In this document: piece by piece, positions 29,429-38,752 of the stretch
Layout: each line of letters opens with the position of its first letter
Numbering within the stretch: the first letter of the stretch is position 1
Assembly: GCF_902832885.1 (NCBI RefSeq)
Contig: NZ_CADFDK010000001.1
Coordinates: 1,302,001 to 1,366,000 of the forward strand
Length of the DNA: 64,000 nucleotides
DNA from: Burkholderia seminalis DSM 23518
Lineage (GTDB): Bacteria > Pseudomonadota > Gammaproteobacteria > Burkholderiales > Burkholderiaceae
Reading direction: 5' to 3'
Position numbers and translations under genes: made by a program
Notes under the pieces: generated by a model
What the model saw: only the letters and a program-made list of their open reading frames with translations
Database searches by the model: none
What the model was told of the DNA's origin: nothing

Positions 29429-30907
29429 TCATGCGTCGTCCGCATCGGCGCCGTCAGCACCTTCCGCACCGAGCAGCCCGGCCGCCGTATCGCCCGGCAG
29501 CGCCTCGACCTGCTTCAGCTTGCGGCTCATCACGCGCGTGCGCTGCTCGGCCGCCTCGATCGAACGCGTGACCGTTTCGAGCTGCGACTTCGTGCGCGCG
29601 AGCACGTCGCCGAACTTGCCGAATTCCGTCTTGACCGCGCCGAGCACCTGCCACACCTCGCTCGAGCGCTGCTCGATCGCGAGCGTGCGGAACCCCATCT
29701 GCAGGCTGTTGAGCAGCGCGGTGAGCGTCGTCGGCCCGGCAATCGTCACGCGATAGTCGCGCTGCAGCAGGTCGGTCAGTCCGGGGCGGCGCAGAATCTC
29801 CGCGTAAAGCCCTTCCGTCGGCAAAAACAGGAGCGCGAAATCGGTCGTGTGCGGCGGCGCGACGTATTTCTCGGCGATCGTGCGCGCTTCCAGCCGCACG
29901 CGCGTCTCGAGCGCACGGGCCGCCTCCTCGACGGCCACCACGTCGGCGCGCTCCTGCGCATCGATCAGCCGCTCGTAGTCTTCGCGCGGGAATTTCGCAT
30001 CGATCGGCAGCCACACGGGCGGCGCATCGCGCGTACCGGCGTCGCGCCCCGGCAACCGGATCGCGAATTCGACGCGCTCGGTGCTCTTCGGCACCGTTGC
30101 GACGTTCTTCGCGTACTGGTCGGGCGTCAGCATCTGTTCGAGCAACGCCTCGAGCTGCACTTCGCCCCAGGTGCCGCGCGTCTTCACGTTGGTCAGCACC
30201 TTCTTCAGGTCGCCGACGCCGGCCGCGAGCGTCTGCATTTCGCCGAGCCCGCGATGGACCTGTTCGAGCCGGTCCGACACGAGCTTGAACGATTCGCCGA
30301 GCCGCTGCTCGAGCGTCGCATGCAGTTTCTCGTCGACGGTACGGCGCATCTCCTCGAGTTTCGCCGCGTTGTTGGTCTCGATTTCCTTCAGCCGTTGTTC
30401 GAGCGTCGCGCGCACCTCGCCGATCCGGCGGTCGTTCGCCTCGGTCAGTTGCGTGAGTTGCCGGTTCAACGTGTCGCCGAACAGCCGGAGCGCGCCCGTC
30501 TGCTCTTCGCGCGCCTGCTGCGCCTGGCGCTGCACGCTCTCGCGCATCGCGTCGAATTGCTGCGCATTGCCGGCGACGAGCTTGCCGAGCTGCTGCGCGA
30601 AACCCTCGATCTGGTTGTTCTGTACGGTCGCCACGCTCGTCAGCTGCGCGGCGAGCGTCTGCTGAAGCTGCGCGAAACTGCCGGCCAGCTCGGTGCGCGA
30701 GCCGCGCGCACTCTCGACGATCTCCCCGCGCAATTCGCGTTCGAGCCGCTCGACCGCGCGCGCCTGCGCGTGCGCGGCGTCCTCGATCTGGTCGCCGAGT
30801 ACGGCCGCGTCGTCGTGACGGCCGCCGCCGCGCACGAGCGCGACGATCGCCACCGCGAGCGCGACGGCCAGCACGACGACCGCCGCAAGCAACAACGTCA
30901 TCGTCAT
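29429..30907 (-). CDS. rmuC: DNA recombination protein RmuC
   Basis: A 492-residue member of the RmuC family, which limits inversion at short inverted repeats and has a nuclease-like fold. The N-terminal segment at about 4-25 is a membrane anchor, then a long coiled coil rich in Glu, Gln, Arg and Leu runs to about 220, and the RmuC domain follows (GTWGEVQLEALLEQML; FLPTEGLYAEILRRPGL). Its start overlaps the stop of the dehydrogenase gene upstream by four bases. Confidence 0.94.
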   Translation of the reverse strand: MTMTLLLAAVVVLAVALAVAIVALVRGGGRHDDAAVLGDQIEDAAHAQARAVERLERELRGEIVESARGSRTELAGSFAQLQQTLAAQLTSVATVQNNQIEGFAQQLGKLVAGNAQQFDAMRESVQRQAQQAREEQTGALRLFGDTLNRQLTQLTEANDRRIGEVRATLEQRLKEIETNNAAKLEEMRRTVDEKLHATLEQRLGESFKLVSDRLEQVHRGLGEMQTLAAGVGDLKKVLTNVKTRGTWGEVQLEALLEQMLTPDQYAKNVATVPKSTERVEFAIRLPGRDAGTRDAPPVWLPIDAKFPREDYERLIDAQERADVVAVEEAARALETRVRLEARTIAEKYVAPPHTTDFALLFLPTEGLYAEILRRPGLTDLLQRDYRVTIAGPTTLTALLNSLQMGFRTLAIEQRSSEVWQVLGAVKTEFGKFGDVLARTKSQLETVTRSIEAAEQRTRVMSRKLKQVEALPGDTAAGLLGAEGADGADADDA

Positions 30908-31899
30908 GCGCGCGGCTTCCCGATCACGTCAGGGTTGATCGGATTCGGCGGCTGACCGGCGCGCGGCCCCTCGCCCAGTGCGGCGATCAGGTTGTCGGCG
31001 GCGAGGTTCGCCATCGCGCGGCGCGTCTGTTCGGTCGCGCTCGCGATATGCGGCGTCAGCACGACGTTCGGCACCTCGAGCAGCGCCGGATGCACGGTCG
31101 GCTCGCCCTCGTACACGTCGAGGCCGGCCGCGGCGATCGTCCCGTCACGCAGCGCGGCAGCCAGCGCCGCGTCGTCGACGATCCCGCCGCGCGCGATGTT
31201 GGTCAGCGTCGCGGTGGGCTTCATCTTCGCGAGCTCGGCCGCACCGATCGTGTGATGGTTCTCCTTCGTGTACGGCAGCACGAGCACGACGTGATCGGCG
31301 CGTGCGAGCAGCGCATCCTTCGACACGTACTCGGCGTTCAGCTCGGCCTCGATCTCGGGCGCGACTCGCGAACGATTGTGATAGATCACCTGCATCCCGA
31401 AGCCGCGCGCGCGGCGCGCGAGCGCCTGGCCGATGCGGCCCATCCCGATGACGCCGAGCGTCGAGCCGTAGATGTCGGAGCCGAGAAAACCGTCGTACGC
31501 CCACTTCCGCCAGTGACCGGCGCGCAACCAGTGCTCGGATTCGGCGATCCGGCGTGCGGCGGCCATCATCAGCGCCCAGCCGAAATCGGCGGTCGACTCG
31601 TTCAGCACGTCGGGCGTATTGGTGCCGAGCACGTTCGCCGCGTTGAACGCGGCCATGTCGAAGTTGTTGTAGCCGACCGCCATGTTCGCCACGACGCGCA
31701 GGCGCGGGGCCGCCGCGAGCGTCGCCGCGCCGACCGGGTCGCCGGCCGTCAGCGCGCCGTCCTTGTCGGCCAGACGCGCGGCGAGCGCATCGGGCGCGAG
31801 CGCGTCGCCGTCGTTCCAGTCGACGTCGAAATACTGCTTGAGCCGTTCGATCACGTCCGGAAAGATCGGACGCGCGACCAGGATCTTCTGCATCGCCAT
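30904..31899 (-). CDS. 2-hydroxyacid dehydrogenase (glyoxylate/2-ketogluconate reductase type)
   Basis: NAD(P)H-dependent D-2-hydroxyacid dehydrogenase of 331 residues. The cofactor loop is GMGRIG at 152-157, and the catalytic residues are R237 (IARGGIVDD), E266 (DVYEGEP) and H284 (TPHIASAT). The sequence is closest in style to GhrB. The exact substrate (glyoxylate, hydroxypyruvate or ketogluconate) cannot be fixed from sequence. It begins about 75 bases after nhaD. Confidence 0.92.
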   Translation of the reverse strand: MAMQKILVARPIFPDVIERLKQYFDVDWNDGDALAPDALAARLADKDGALTAGDPVGAATLAAAPRLRVVANMAVGYNNFDMAAFNAANVLGTNTPDVLNESTADFGWALMMAAARRIAESEHWLRAGHWRKWAYDGFLGSDIYGSTLGVIGMGRIGQALARRARGFGMQVIYHNRSRVAPEIEAELNAEYVSKDALLARADHVVLVLPYTKENHHTIGAAELAKMKPTATLTNIARGGIVDDAALAAALRDGTIAAAGLDVYEGEPTVHPALLEVPNVVLTPHIASATEQTRRAMANLAADNLIAALGEGPRAGQPPNPINPDVIGKPRA

Positions 31900-31974
31900 C
31901 TCCGTATGCCGCGAGCCGGTCGCGGCGCGCGCCGCGCCGCCGGGACCACCCGCGCTGGGTTGAAAGTCGTCAGG

Positions 31975-33405
31975 TTACGCCGGGAAGAAAATCAGCGACG
32001 TCAGCAGGAACACCGGGACCAGAATCACGAGTGCCCAGCCGAGGTACGCGAAGAAGCTCGGCATCTTCACGCCGCGCGACTCCGCGATCGCCTTCACCAT
32101 GAAGTTCGGCGCGTTGCCGATATAACTGTTCGCGCCCATGAACACCGCACCCGCGGAAATCGCCGCGAGCGTCGATGCGCCCGTCGTCATCAGCGCCTGC
32201 GCATCGCCGCCCGCGAGGTTGAAGAACACGAGATACGTCGGCGCGTTGTCGAGGAACGACGACAGGATGCCCGTCGCCCAGAAGTACATCGCGTCGATCG
32301 GCTTGCCGTCCGGCCCCGTGACGAGATGGACGATCTGTGCGAACGCGCCGTCCGAGCCCGCGCGCAGGATCACGATGACCGGCGCGATCGTCACAAAGAT
32401 CCCGGCAAACAGCTTCGCGACTTCCTCGATCGGCGCCCAGTTGAATGCATTGCCCTCGCGCGCGGAACGCGGGGTGAGTGCGAGCGACGCGAGCGTCACC
32501 AGCACGAGCGCGACATCGCGCACGAGATTCTGCAGCGCGACGTGCGTGCCCCACACGTCGAACGCGATGCCCGGCTTCCACACGCCGCTCATCAGCACGA
32601 GCGCGATCACGGCCGCGAGCAGCACGAAGTTGATCTTGCCGTCGATCGACAGTGCGGCGCCGTCGGGCGTCGGGTCGAGTGCGGCCGGCCGCTCCTCGCC
32701 GCCCTTCCGGTAGAAGTATGTATCGAGCGCGAAGAACAGCGTCAGCAGCACGACGCAGATGAACAGCATCGGCAGCGCGAGATGGGTCGTCGTCCAGAAG
32801 AAGCTCACGCCGTTCAGGAAGCCGAGGAACAGCGGCGGATCGCCGAGCGGCGACAGCGAGCCACCCGCATTCGCGACGAGGAAGATGAAGAAGATCACGA
32901 CGTGCACGACGTGCTTGCGGTTGTCGTTCGCGCGCAGGAGCGGCCGGATCAGCAGCATCGCGGCACCCGTCGTGCCCATCACGCTCGCGAGCAGCGTGCC
33001 GAGCGCGAGGATCGCGGTGTTCAGCTTCGGCGAGCCGTGCAGGTTGCCGTTCACGCAGATGCCGCCCGCGACCGTATAGAGCGCGGTGAGCAGCACGATG
33101 AACGGAATGTATTCCTCGAGCAGCGCATGCACGAGCGTGCCGAACGCGGTGCCCGCGCCGAACGCGACCGCGAACGGGACCAGGAACACGACCGCCCAGC
33201 CGGCCGCGATCTTGCCGAAGTGGTGATGCCAGAACACCGGCGCGACGAGCGGGAACAGTGCGATCGACAGCAGGATCCCGGCGAACGGGATGCCCCAGAG
33301 TGCGGACAGCGCGGCACCGTCGAGCGTGGCGGCCGATGCAAGCGCGGGCGCCGCGCCAAGCGCGATTCCCGACGCCATGCCTGCCCAGGCGGCATGTCGT
33401 TTCAT
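31975..33405 (-). CDS. nhaD: Na+/H+ antiporter, NhaD family
   Basis: Inner-membrane protein of 476 residues with a signal-like N-terminus and about a dozen hydrophobic segments. Family features include GGSLSPLGDPPLFLGFLNGV and FLDNAPTYLVFFNLAGG, both characteristic of the NhaD/ion transporter superfamily. It exports sodium (or lithium) in exchange for protons. It lies 43 bases after lutC on the same strand. Confidence 0.92.
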   Translation of the reverse strand: MKRHAAWAGMASGIALGAAPALASAATLDGAALSALWGIPFAGILLSIALFPLVAPVFWHHHFGKIAAGWAVVFLVPFAVAFGAGTAFGTLVHALLEEYIPFIVLLTALYTVAGGICVNGNLHGSPKLNTAILALGTLLASVMGTTGAAMLLIRPLLRANDNRKHVVHVVIFFIFLVANAGGSLSPLGDPPLFLGFLNGVSFFWTTTHLALPMLFICVVLLTLFFALDTYFYRKGGEERPAALDPTPDGAALSIDGKINFVLLAAVIALVLMSGVWKPGIAFDVWGTHVALQNLVRDVALVLVTLASLALTPRSAREGNAFNWAPIEEVAKLFAGIFVTIAPVIVILRAGSDGAFAQIVHLVTGPDGKPIDAMYFWATGILSSFLDNAPTYLVFFNLAGGDAQALMTTGASTLAAISAGAVFMGANSYIGNAPNFMVKAIAESRGVKMPSFFAYLGWALVILVPVFLLTSLIFFPA

Positions 33406-33448
33406 GCAGAACTTCCTTGTTCGAGTGGTAGCGGATGCAGCGGGCGCG

Positions 33449-34111
33449 TCATGCGCCGCGTACGATGATCACATGCACGCGATACGGGCCGTGCGCGCCC
33501 AGGACGATGGTCTGCTCGATGTCGCCCGTGCGCGACGGGCCCGACACGAAGTTGACCGCGCGCGGCAATTCGCCGCGCTCCGCGCGAATCAGCGCGAACG
33601 CGTCCTCATGCCCGGCGACGATCCGCGAAGCCGGTACGAGCGCGATGTGCGTTTCCGGCAGCAGGCCGGCCGATGCATAGGTGTCGGGGCCGGACAGCAG
33701 TACCAGCGAACCCGTTTCGGCGGTCGCGCAAAAGCAGCCGGTAAGGCCGACGAGATCGCCGTCGCGCGGCTTGCGGCACTCGACCGACAGGCCGGCGCCG
33801 GCCCAGTCGAGATCGGCCAGCGTGCGCCACGCGACGGCCTGCGCCGGCAGCCCGTGAGCGGAAAGATAGCGGGCGGCGGCGGCAGGCGCGTCGGCCAGCG
33901 TCGCGACTTCGTCGACCGTGGTCGACAGGCGCGCGGCTTCGTCGACGAAGGCGGCGACGAGGTCGGCCGGCGCCGGCGGGCGCGGGCCCGGCGGATGACG
34001 CGCGAGATAGTCGGCGACGCCGTCGCGCTCCGCTGCGTCGGGTTCGGCCGCGCGCCCCTGCGCCGCGCGGATGCGCGCGAGGATCTGGCGACGGGCAGCG
34101 GAAGTGTCCAT
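33449..34111 (-). CDS. lutC: LutC/YkgG-family (LUD domain) protein
   Basis: A 220-residue LUD-domain protein starting MDTSAARRQILARI at 34111, with GAGGA seven bases upstream. The C-terminal core shows LTGCFCATAETGSLVL and NFVSGPSRTGDIEQTIVLGAHGP, the hallmark of LutC. In other bacteria LutA, LutB and LutC form an iron-sulfur L-lactate dehydrogenase complex. Here neither lutA nor lutB is next to it; pncB lies upstream and nhaD downstream. The role in lactate use is therefore uncertain. Confidence 0.9.
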   Translation of the reverse strand: MDTSAARRQILARIRAAQGRAAEPDAAERDGVADYLARHPPGPRPPAPADLVAAFVDEAARLSTTVDEVATLADAPAAAARYLSAHGLPAQAVAWRTLADLDWAGAGLSVECRKPRDGDLVGLTGCFCATAETGSLVLLSGPDTYASAGLLPETHIALVPASRIVAGHEDAFALIRAERGELPRAVNFVSGPSRTGDIEQTIVLGAHGPYRVHVIIVRGA

Positions 34112-34199
34112 GAACGGTCCTCGTGACGTTGGCGTGCAATACCGTCCGATTATACCGGCCGCCCCTGCCGCCACGCACCTTCGGCCGAACGGCCGGCGC

Positions 34200-35399
34200 T
34201 CACTTCGACGCGTCTTCCTCGACCGGCTGCGCGATGCCGAACACCTGGCGCAGGTACGCGAGATACGCCTTGTCGTCGCACATGCTCTTGCCCGGCGAGT
34301 CCGACAGCTTCGCGACCGGCTGGCCGTTGCAGCGCACCATCTTGATCACGATCTGCAGCGGCACGTAGCCGAGATCGTTGGTGAGGTTCGTGCCGACGCC
34401 GAACGCGAGCTTGCAGCGCCCGCGGAACCGTTCGTACAACTGCATGACCTTCGGGATGTCGAGCGCGTCCGAGAACACGAGCACCTTGGTGCGCGGGTCG
34501 CAGCGGTTCGCCTCGTAGTGGCGCAGCATGCGCTCGCCCCATTCGAACGGATCGCCCGAGTCGTGGCGCGCGCCGTCGAACAGCTTGCAGAAGTACATGT
34601 CGAAGTCGTTCAGGAACGCATCCATCCCGTAGACGTCCGACAGCGCGATCCCGAGGTCGCCGCGATATTCCTTCGCCCACATCTCGAAACCGTAGATCTG
34701 CGAATCGCGCAGCCGCGGGCCGAGCGCCTGGCATGCCTGCAGGTACTCGTGCGCCATCGTGCCGAGCGGCGTGATGTCGTGCTTCATCGCGTACAGCACG
34801 TTGCTCGTGCCCGCGAACTGCGGGCCGAGCCCGTCGCGCAGCGTGAGCGCGACTTCCTCGTGCCAGACCTTCGAGAAACGCCGGCGCGTGCCGTAGTCGG
34901 CGATCTTGCAGTCGGCGAACTCGGGTTCCGCGCCGAGCAGCTTGATCTTCTCGCGCAGCCGCTCGCGGCCCTCGCGATAGTCGGGCTCGCGCTGGGTGTT
35001 GCGGAAATAGACTTCGTTGACGATCGCGAGCACCGGGATCTCGAACAGGATCGTGTGCAGCCACGGCCCCTCGATCACGATGTCGATCTCGCCGTTGCCC
35101 TTCGGCGACGGCGTGATCGAGATGTATTTCTCGTTCAGGTGGAACAGCGCGAGGAAGTCGACGAAATCGCTCTTGATGAAGCGCATCCGCCGCAGGTAGT
35201 CGAGTTCGACGTCGGAAAAGCGCAGCGCGCACAGGCCGCGCACCTCGTCGCGGATCTCGTCGATGTACGGCACGAGGTCGACGCCGGGCGTGCGGCACCG
35301 GAAGCGGTACTCGACGTTTGCAGCCGGAAAGTGATGCAGGACGACCTGCATCATCGTGAACTTGTAGAGATCCGTGTCGAGCAGCGAAGTGATGATCAT
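34200..35399 (-). CDS. pncB: Nicotinate phosphoribosyltransferase
   Basis: Converts nicotinate and PRPP to nicotinate mononucleotide in NAD salvage. The protein is 399 residues from the ATG at 35399 ([18 protein letters not shown]), which matches the family N-terminus; 58 further codons upstream are open but unconserved. Conserved stretches include [14 protein letters not shown] and [11 protein letters not shown]. It is divergent from fdxA. Confidence 0.97.
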   Translation of the reverse strand: MIITSLLDTDLYKFTMMQVVLHHFPAANVEYRFRCRTPGVDLVPYIDEIRDEVRGLCALRFSDVELDYLRRMRFIKSDFVDFLALFHLNEKYISITPSPKGNGEIDIVIEGPWLHTILFEIPVLAIVNEVYFRNTQREPDYREGRERLREKIKLLGAEPEFADCKIADYGTRRRFSKVWHEEVALTLRDGLGPQFAGTSNVLYAMKHDITPLGTMAHEYLQACQALGPRLRDSQIYGFEMWAKEYRGDLGIALSDVYGMDAFLNDFDMYFCKLFDGARHDSGDPFEWGERMLRHYEANRCDPRTKVLVFSDALDIPKVMQLYERFRGRCKLAFGVGTNLTNDLGYVPLQIVIKMVRCNGQPVAKLSDSPGKSMCDDKAYLAYLRQVFGIAQPVEEDASK

Positions 35400-35686
35400 G
35401 GTGACGGCACCGCCAATATCGAGACAGGGCACCTGCGCACCGCGCGCCGCCCGGTCAGGCGGCCATGTTACCCGAATGCGGGACCGACCATCGGGAAACC
35501 GCCCGCGGCCCTGCTCCCGTCGCGCAGGCGCGCCGCGCACGCGCCTGCGTTGCGCACCCCATAAACTAATCACGAAACGATATAAGCCGGATAGCCGACC
35601 ACGCGATGCGGGTTTGGCGCTTCAGTTACAATGCCGCTTTTGGCGCAAACGCCACCCCATATATACCGCCAAGCAGGAGCGTTTTA

Positions 35687-36010
35687 ATGACTCACGTTGT
35701 GACCGAAGGCTGCATCAAGTGCAAATACACGGATTGCGTGGATGTGTGCCCGGTGGATTGCTTCCGTGAAGGTCCCAACTTTCTCGCCATCGATCCGGAC
35801 GAGTGCATCGACTGCGCCGTGTGCGTCGCCGAGTGCCCGACCAATGCGATCTATGCCGAAGAAGACGTTCCGGGCGACCAGCAGCAGTTCACCGAGCTGA
35901 ACGCCGAGCTGGCCAAGAACTGGCCGTCGATCACCAAGACCAAGCCGGCACCGGCCGACGCGGACGAGTGGAAGGACGTGCAGGAGAAGCTGCACCTGCT
36001 CGAGCGCTGA
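35687..36010 (+). CDS. fdxA: 7Fe-8S ferredoxin FdxA
   Basis: A 107-residue ferredoxin. The 3Fe-4S ligands come from C9, C17 and C21 in the first motif and a cysteine of the second; the 4Fe-4S cluster uses C40, C43 and C46 ([12 protein letters not shown]). The C-terminal part is the standard extension of the Azotobacter FdI type. I chose the ATG at 35687, with AGCAGGAG upstream. The leader contains the dyad TGGCG-caaa-CGCCA at 35641-35654. Confidence 0.97.
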   Translation: MTHVVTEGCIKCKYTDCVDVCPVDCFREGPNFLAIDPDECIDCAVCVAECPTNAIYAEEDVPGDQQQFTELNAELAKNWPSITKTKPAPADADEWKDVQEKLHLLER

Positions 36011-36058
36011 TCGCGCGGCGGCCGCAGAAATTTTTTTGTAGATCGCGGCCCGAAGGTA

Positions 36059-36087
36059 TTGACAGGTTAGCGACCACTCCATACAAT
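36059..36087 (+). promoter_or_regulatory. Sigma-70 promoter for the tRNA-Asn genes
   Basis: A consensus -35 TTGACA (36059-36064), a 17-base spacer and a -10 TACAAT (36082-36087) lie 26 bases before the first tRNA. This is near-consensus and should be very strong. Confidence 0.9.
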
Positions 36088-36113
36088 CTCGTTTCTCTGC
36101 TGTTGTTGTTTGT

Positions 36114-36189
36114 TCCCCGATAGCTCAGTCGGTAGAGCGCCGGACTGTTAATCCGTAGGTCCCTGGTTCGAGCCCAGGTCGGGGAGCCA
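36114..36189 (+). tRNA. tRNA-Asn (GTT), copy 1
   Basis: A 76-base tRNA starting TCCCCGA and ending GCCA. The D-arm AGCTCAGTCGGTAGAGC, anticodon loop CTGTTAA (GTT anticodon, asparagine) and TTCGAGC T-loop are all present, with CCA encoded. The acceptor arms TCCCCGA and TCGGGGA pair fully. Confidence 0.98.
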
Positions 36190-36201
36190 AAAACACGAAG
36201 G

Positions 36202-36226
36202 CCCGTTGAAAGTGGACGGGTTTTTT
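36202..36226 (+). terminator. Weak stem with T-run between the tRNA genes
   Basis: CCCGT and ACGGG pair across a 9-base loop, followed by six T residues. It may end or pause part of the transcripts after the first tRNA. Confidence 0.45.
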
Positions 36227-36260
36227 GTTGGAAACAACGCACGCAGATGTACCGATTTAT

Positions 36261-36336
36261 TCCCCGATAGCTCAGTCGGTAGAGCGCCGGACTGTTAATC
36301 CGTAGGTCCCTGGTTCGAGCCCAGGTCGGGGAGCCA
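36261..36336 (+). tRNA. tRNA-Asn (GTT), copy 2
   Basis: Base-for-base identical to the first copy over all 76 positions, including the encoded CCA. It lies 71 bases downstream. Exact identity suggests a recent duplication or gene conversion. Confidence 0.98.
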
Positions 36337-36343
36337 AACAATG

Positions 36344-36371
36344 AAAGGCCCGTCATTCGACGGGCCTTTTG
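36344..36371 (+). terminator. Intrinsic terminator after tRNA-Asn copy 2
   Basis: AAAGGCCCGTC and GACGGGCCTTTT form a strong stem with a short loop and a T-rich end, 8 bases past the tRNA. Confidence 0.88.
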
Positions 36372-36463
36372 TTTTTCCGGCCACCCTTCCGCGTTTCCGC
36401 CGTTCATCGCCCCGTCGCGCGCATGCTAGAGTCTCTGTCCCGCATTCGCATCCGGTTCCGTCG

Positions 36464-36949
36464 ATGAAGCATCGTCTCCTGCGCTCCGCCCCGTTCGCCC
36501 TCCTGTTCTCCGCCTTCGCCGCGGCACCGCTCGCGCACGCGGAGGAAGTCGGCAGCGTCAACACCCATTTCCGCGTCACGGGCTCCGACCGCGTGGTCGT
36601 CGAAGCGTATGACGATCCGGTCGTGAACGGCGTGACCTGCTACGTATCGCGCGCCCGCACCGGCGGGATCAAGGGCACGCTCGGCGTGGCCGAGGATCCG
36701 AGCGAGGCGTCGATCGCCTGCCGGCAGGTCGGGCCGATCAGCTTCAAGGAGCCGCTCAAGCAGCAGACCGACGTGTTCAGCGAACGCATGTCGTTCATCT
36801 TCAAGACGCTGCACGTCGTGCGCGTGGTCGACCAGAAGCGCAACACGATCGTCTACCTGACCTACAGCGACCGGATCGTCAGCGGCAGCCCGAAGAATGC
36901 CGTCACCGCGGTGCCGATGCCGGCCGGCACGACGATTCCGGTCAAGTAA
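36464..36949 (+). CDS. creA: CreA family periplasmic protein
   Basis: A 161-residue exported protein. The signal peptide covers about 1-26 (cleavage AHA-EE). The mature part shows the CreA core: [31 protein letters not shown] and [10 protein letters not shown]. CreA is widespread in Gram-negatives and its function is unknown. I used the ATG at 36464, where the signal peptide starts; upstream codons overlap the tRNA terminator. It stands alone on plus. Confidence 0.92.
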   Translation: MKHRLLRSAPFALLFSAFAAAPLAHAEEVGSVNTHFRVTGSDRVVVEAYDDPVVNGVTCYVSRARTGGIKGTLGVAEDPSEASIACRQVGPISFKEPLKQQTDVFSERMSFIFKTLHVVRVVDQKRNTIVYLTYSDRIVSGSPKNAVTAVPMPAGTTIPVK

Positions 36950-37012
36950 CGCGCACACCGGCCGGGCGCGCGAGCGATACACTGTCGTGTCCGACCGCTC
37001 CCGCGCCCGATC

Positions 37013-37912
37013 ATGTCCGCCACCCGCCTTCCCGACGCCGCACGCTACTGGCGCACGCCGCTGCTGCCGGACGCGGATCTCCTCACGGCGACCTATCGCG
37101 ACCACGCGTTCGCGCCGCACTGGCACGACGCGTACACGATCCCCGTGATTCTCGAGGGCGCGGAACGCTTCACCTATCGCGGCAACGGCTATGTCGCCGA
37201 AACGGGCACCGTGCCCGTGATCAATCCCGGTGAAGTGCATACGGGTTCGCGCGCAACCGACGAAGGCTGGTGCTATCGCGTCAGCTACCTGCCGGTCGAA
37301 TTCGTCCGCGGACTCGCGAGCGCGATCGCCGGCCGCCCGCAGGATGCGCCGTGGTTTGCCTCCGACGTGATTCGCGACGCCGATCTCGCCGCCAGGCTCA
37401 CCCTCGCGCACCGGATGATGGAAGCCGGCAGCGAGCGCGCGCTGTCGTCGCATGCGCACGGGCAGCCGGCCGGCGATCCGGCAGCCGACGCACCGCGCAT
37501 CTACGATCCGCTCGCCGCCGAAACGGCGATGCTCGACGCACTGTCGACGCTGATCGTGCGTCATGCCGACGCGCGGCCGCGACCGGCGCCGCTCGCGGCC
37601 GACGAACCGCGCGTCGACGCGATGCGCGAGCGGCTCGCGGCCAATCTCATGTGCACGGTGACGCTCGATGACGTCGCGCAGGCAGCCGGCCTGTCGCCGT
37701 TCCACGCGGCACGCCTGTTCACGCGCACCACCGGCATGCCGCCGCATGCGTGGCGCAACCAGTTGCGGCTGCAGCGCGCGCTGGCGCCGCTGCGCGCGGG
37801 CGTGCCCGTCGCCGACGTCGCGGCGGCCAGCGGCTTCGTCGACCAGAGCCACTTCACGCGACACTTCAAACGGATGTTCGGGGTTCCGCCCGGGCGCTGG
37901 CAGGCGAGCTGA
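37013..37912 (+). CDS. AraC-family transcriptional regulator
   Basis: A 299-residue regulator. The N-terminal cupin-like sensor contains FAPHWHDAYTIPVI and VINPGEVHTG. The C-terminal AraC domain, at about 200-299, has two helix-turn-helix units (VTLDDVAQAAGLSPFHAARLF and PVADVAAASGFVDQSHFTRHFKR). It lies about 90 bases upstream of azlC on the same strand and is probably its regulator. The ligand is unknown; an amino acid is a reasonable guess given AzlCD. Confidence 0.94.
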   Translation: MSATRLPDAARYWRTPLLPDADLLTATYRDHAFAPHWHDAYTIPVILEGAERFTYRGNGYVAETGTVPVINPGEVHTGSRATDEGWCYRVSYLPVEFVRGLASAIAGRPQDAPWFASDVIRDADLAARLTLAHRMMEAGSERALSSHAHGQPAGDPAADAPRIYDPLAAETAMLDALSTLIVRHADARPRPAPLAADEPRVDAMRERLAANLMCTVTLDDVAQAAGLSPFHAARLFTRTTGMPPHAWRNQLRLQRALAPLRAGVPVADVAAASGFVDQSHFTRHFKRMFGVPPGRWQAS

Positions 37913-37999
37913 CGCGGCCGCCCACGCATTCGCGAGCGCAAGAACATACAAGCCGGCCCGCCACCGGCCCGCTATCCTCCCGTTCATGGAGGAGCCCCT

Positions 38000-38752
38000 T
38001 TGAACCCGACACCCGCCTCGCCCCCTCGCCGCCCGCTCAACGAATGGCTCGACGGCGCGCGCGACACGATTCCGATGATGATCGGCGCAGCACCGTTCGG
38101 CGTGATTTTCGGCACGCTCGTCGGCGGCGGCCCGCTCGCCGCATGGCACGGCGCACTGATGTCGCTCGCCGTGTTCGCGGGCTCCGCGCAATTCATCGCG
38201 CTCGGCCTGATCGCGGGCAGCGCGAGCTTCGTCGTCGTGCTCGCGACCACGCTGATCGTGAACCTGCGCCACCTGCTGTACAGCGCGACGCTCGCGCCCT
38301 ACGTCGCACACCTGCCGCTGCGCTGGCGTGCCACGCTCGGCGCGTTGATGACCGACGAGGTGTTCGCGGTCGCCCATGCGCACTACCGGCACTTCGCGCC
38401 CGGCACGGTTGGCCCCCACTACTTTTTCGGCTCCGGGCTTGCGATGTACCTGAACTGGCAGGTCTGGACGCTCGCGGGCATCGGCTTCGGCGCGGCGTTC
38501 CCGGGCCTGCAGTCGCTCGGACTCGATTTCGCGATGGCGGCGACCTTCATCGCGATCGTGGTCCCGCAGCTCGGCACGTTGCGCTATTTCGCGGCGGCCG
38601 CGACGGCCGGCACGCTCGCCTGCTTCTGGCAGGGCTGGCCGTACAAGCTCGGGCTGCTCGGCGCGGTCGCCGCCGGCGTCGCGATCGGCGTCACGCTCAC
38701 GTTGCTGCACGAACGCAGGCGCACCGGCTCGCGCACGGAGGCGACATCGTGA
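38000..38752 (+). CDS. azlC: AzlC-type branched-chain amino acid exporter, large subunit
   Basis: A 250-residue inner-membrane protein with several hydrophobic segments. The start MNPTPASPPRRPL is followed by the family's TIPMMIGAAPFGVIFG and FAGSAQFIALGLIAG. AzlCD-type proteins export branched-chain amino acids or analogues. GGAGGAG-like sequence (ATGGAGGAGCCCC) lies just ahead of the start. Its last codons overlap azlD. Confidence 0.93.
   Translation: MNPTPASPPRRPLNEWLDGARDTIPMMIGAAPFGVIFGTLVGGGPLAAWHGALMSLAVFAGSAQFIALGLIAGSASFVVVLATTLIVNLRHLLYSATLAPYVAHLPLRWRATLGALMTDEVFAVAHAHYRHFAPGTVGPHYFFGSGLAMYLNWQVWTLAGIGFGAAFPGLQSLGLDFAMAATFIAIVVPQLGTLRYFAAAATAGTLACFWQGWPYKLGLLGAVAAGVAIGVTLTLLHERRRTGSRTEATS

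Noticed and set aside
36114-36336. tRNA-Asn pair as attachment site of a mobile element
   Set aside because: No integrase or phage gene nearby, no partial tRNA copy, and flanks are ordinary core genes.
36404-38710. 768-residue minus-strand open frame
   Set aside because: Antisense to creA, the AraC regulator and azlC; composition is Arg/His/Ala-rich and no motif is seen.
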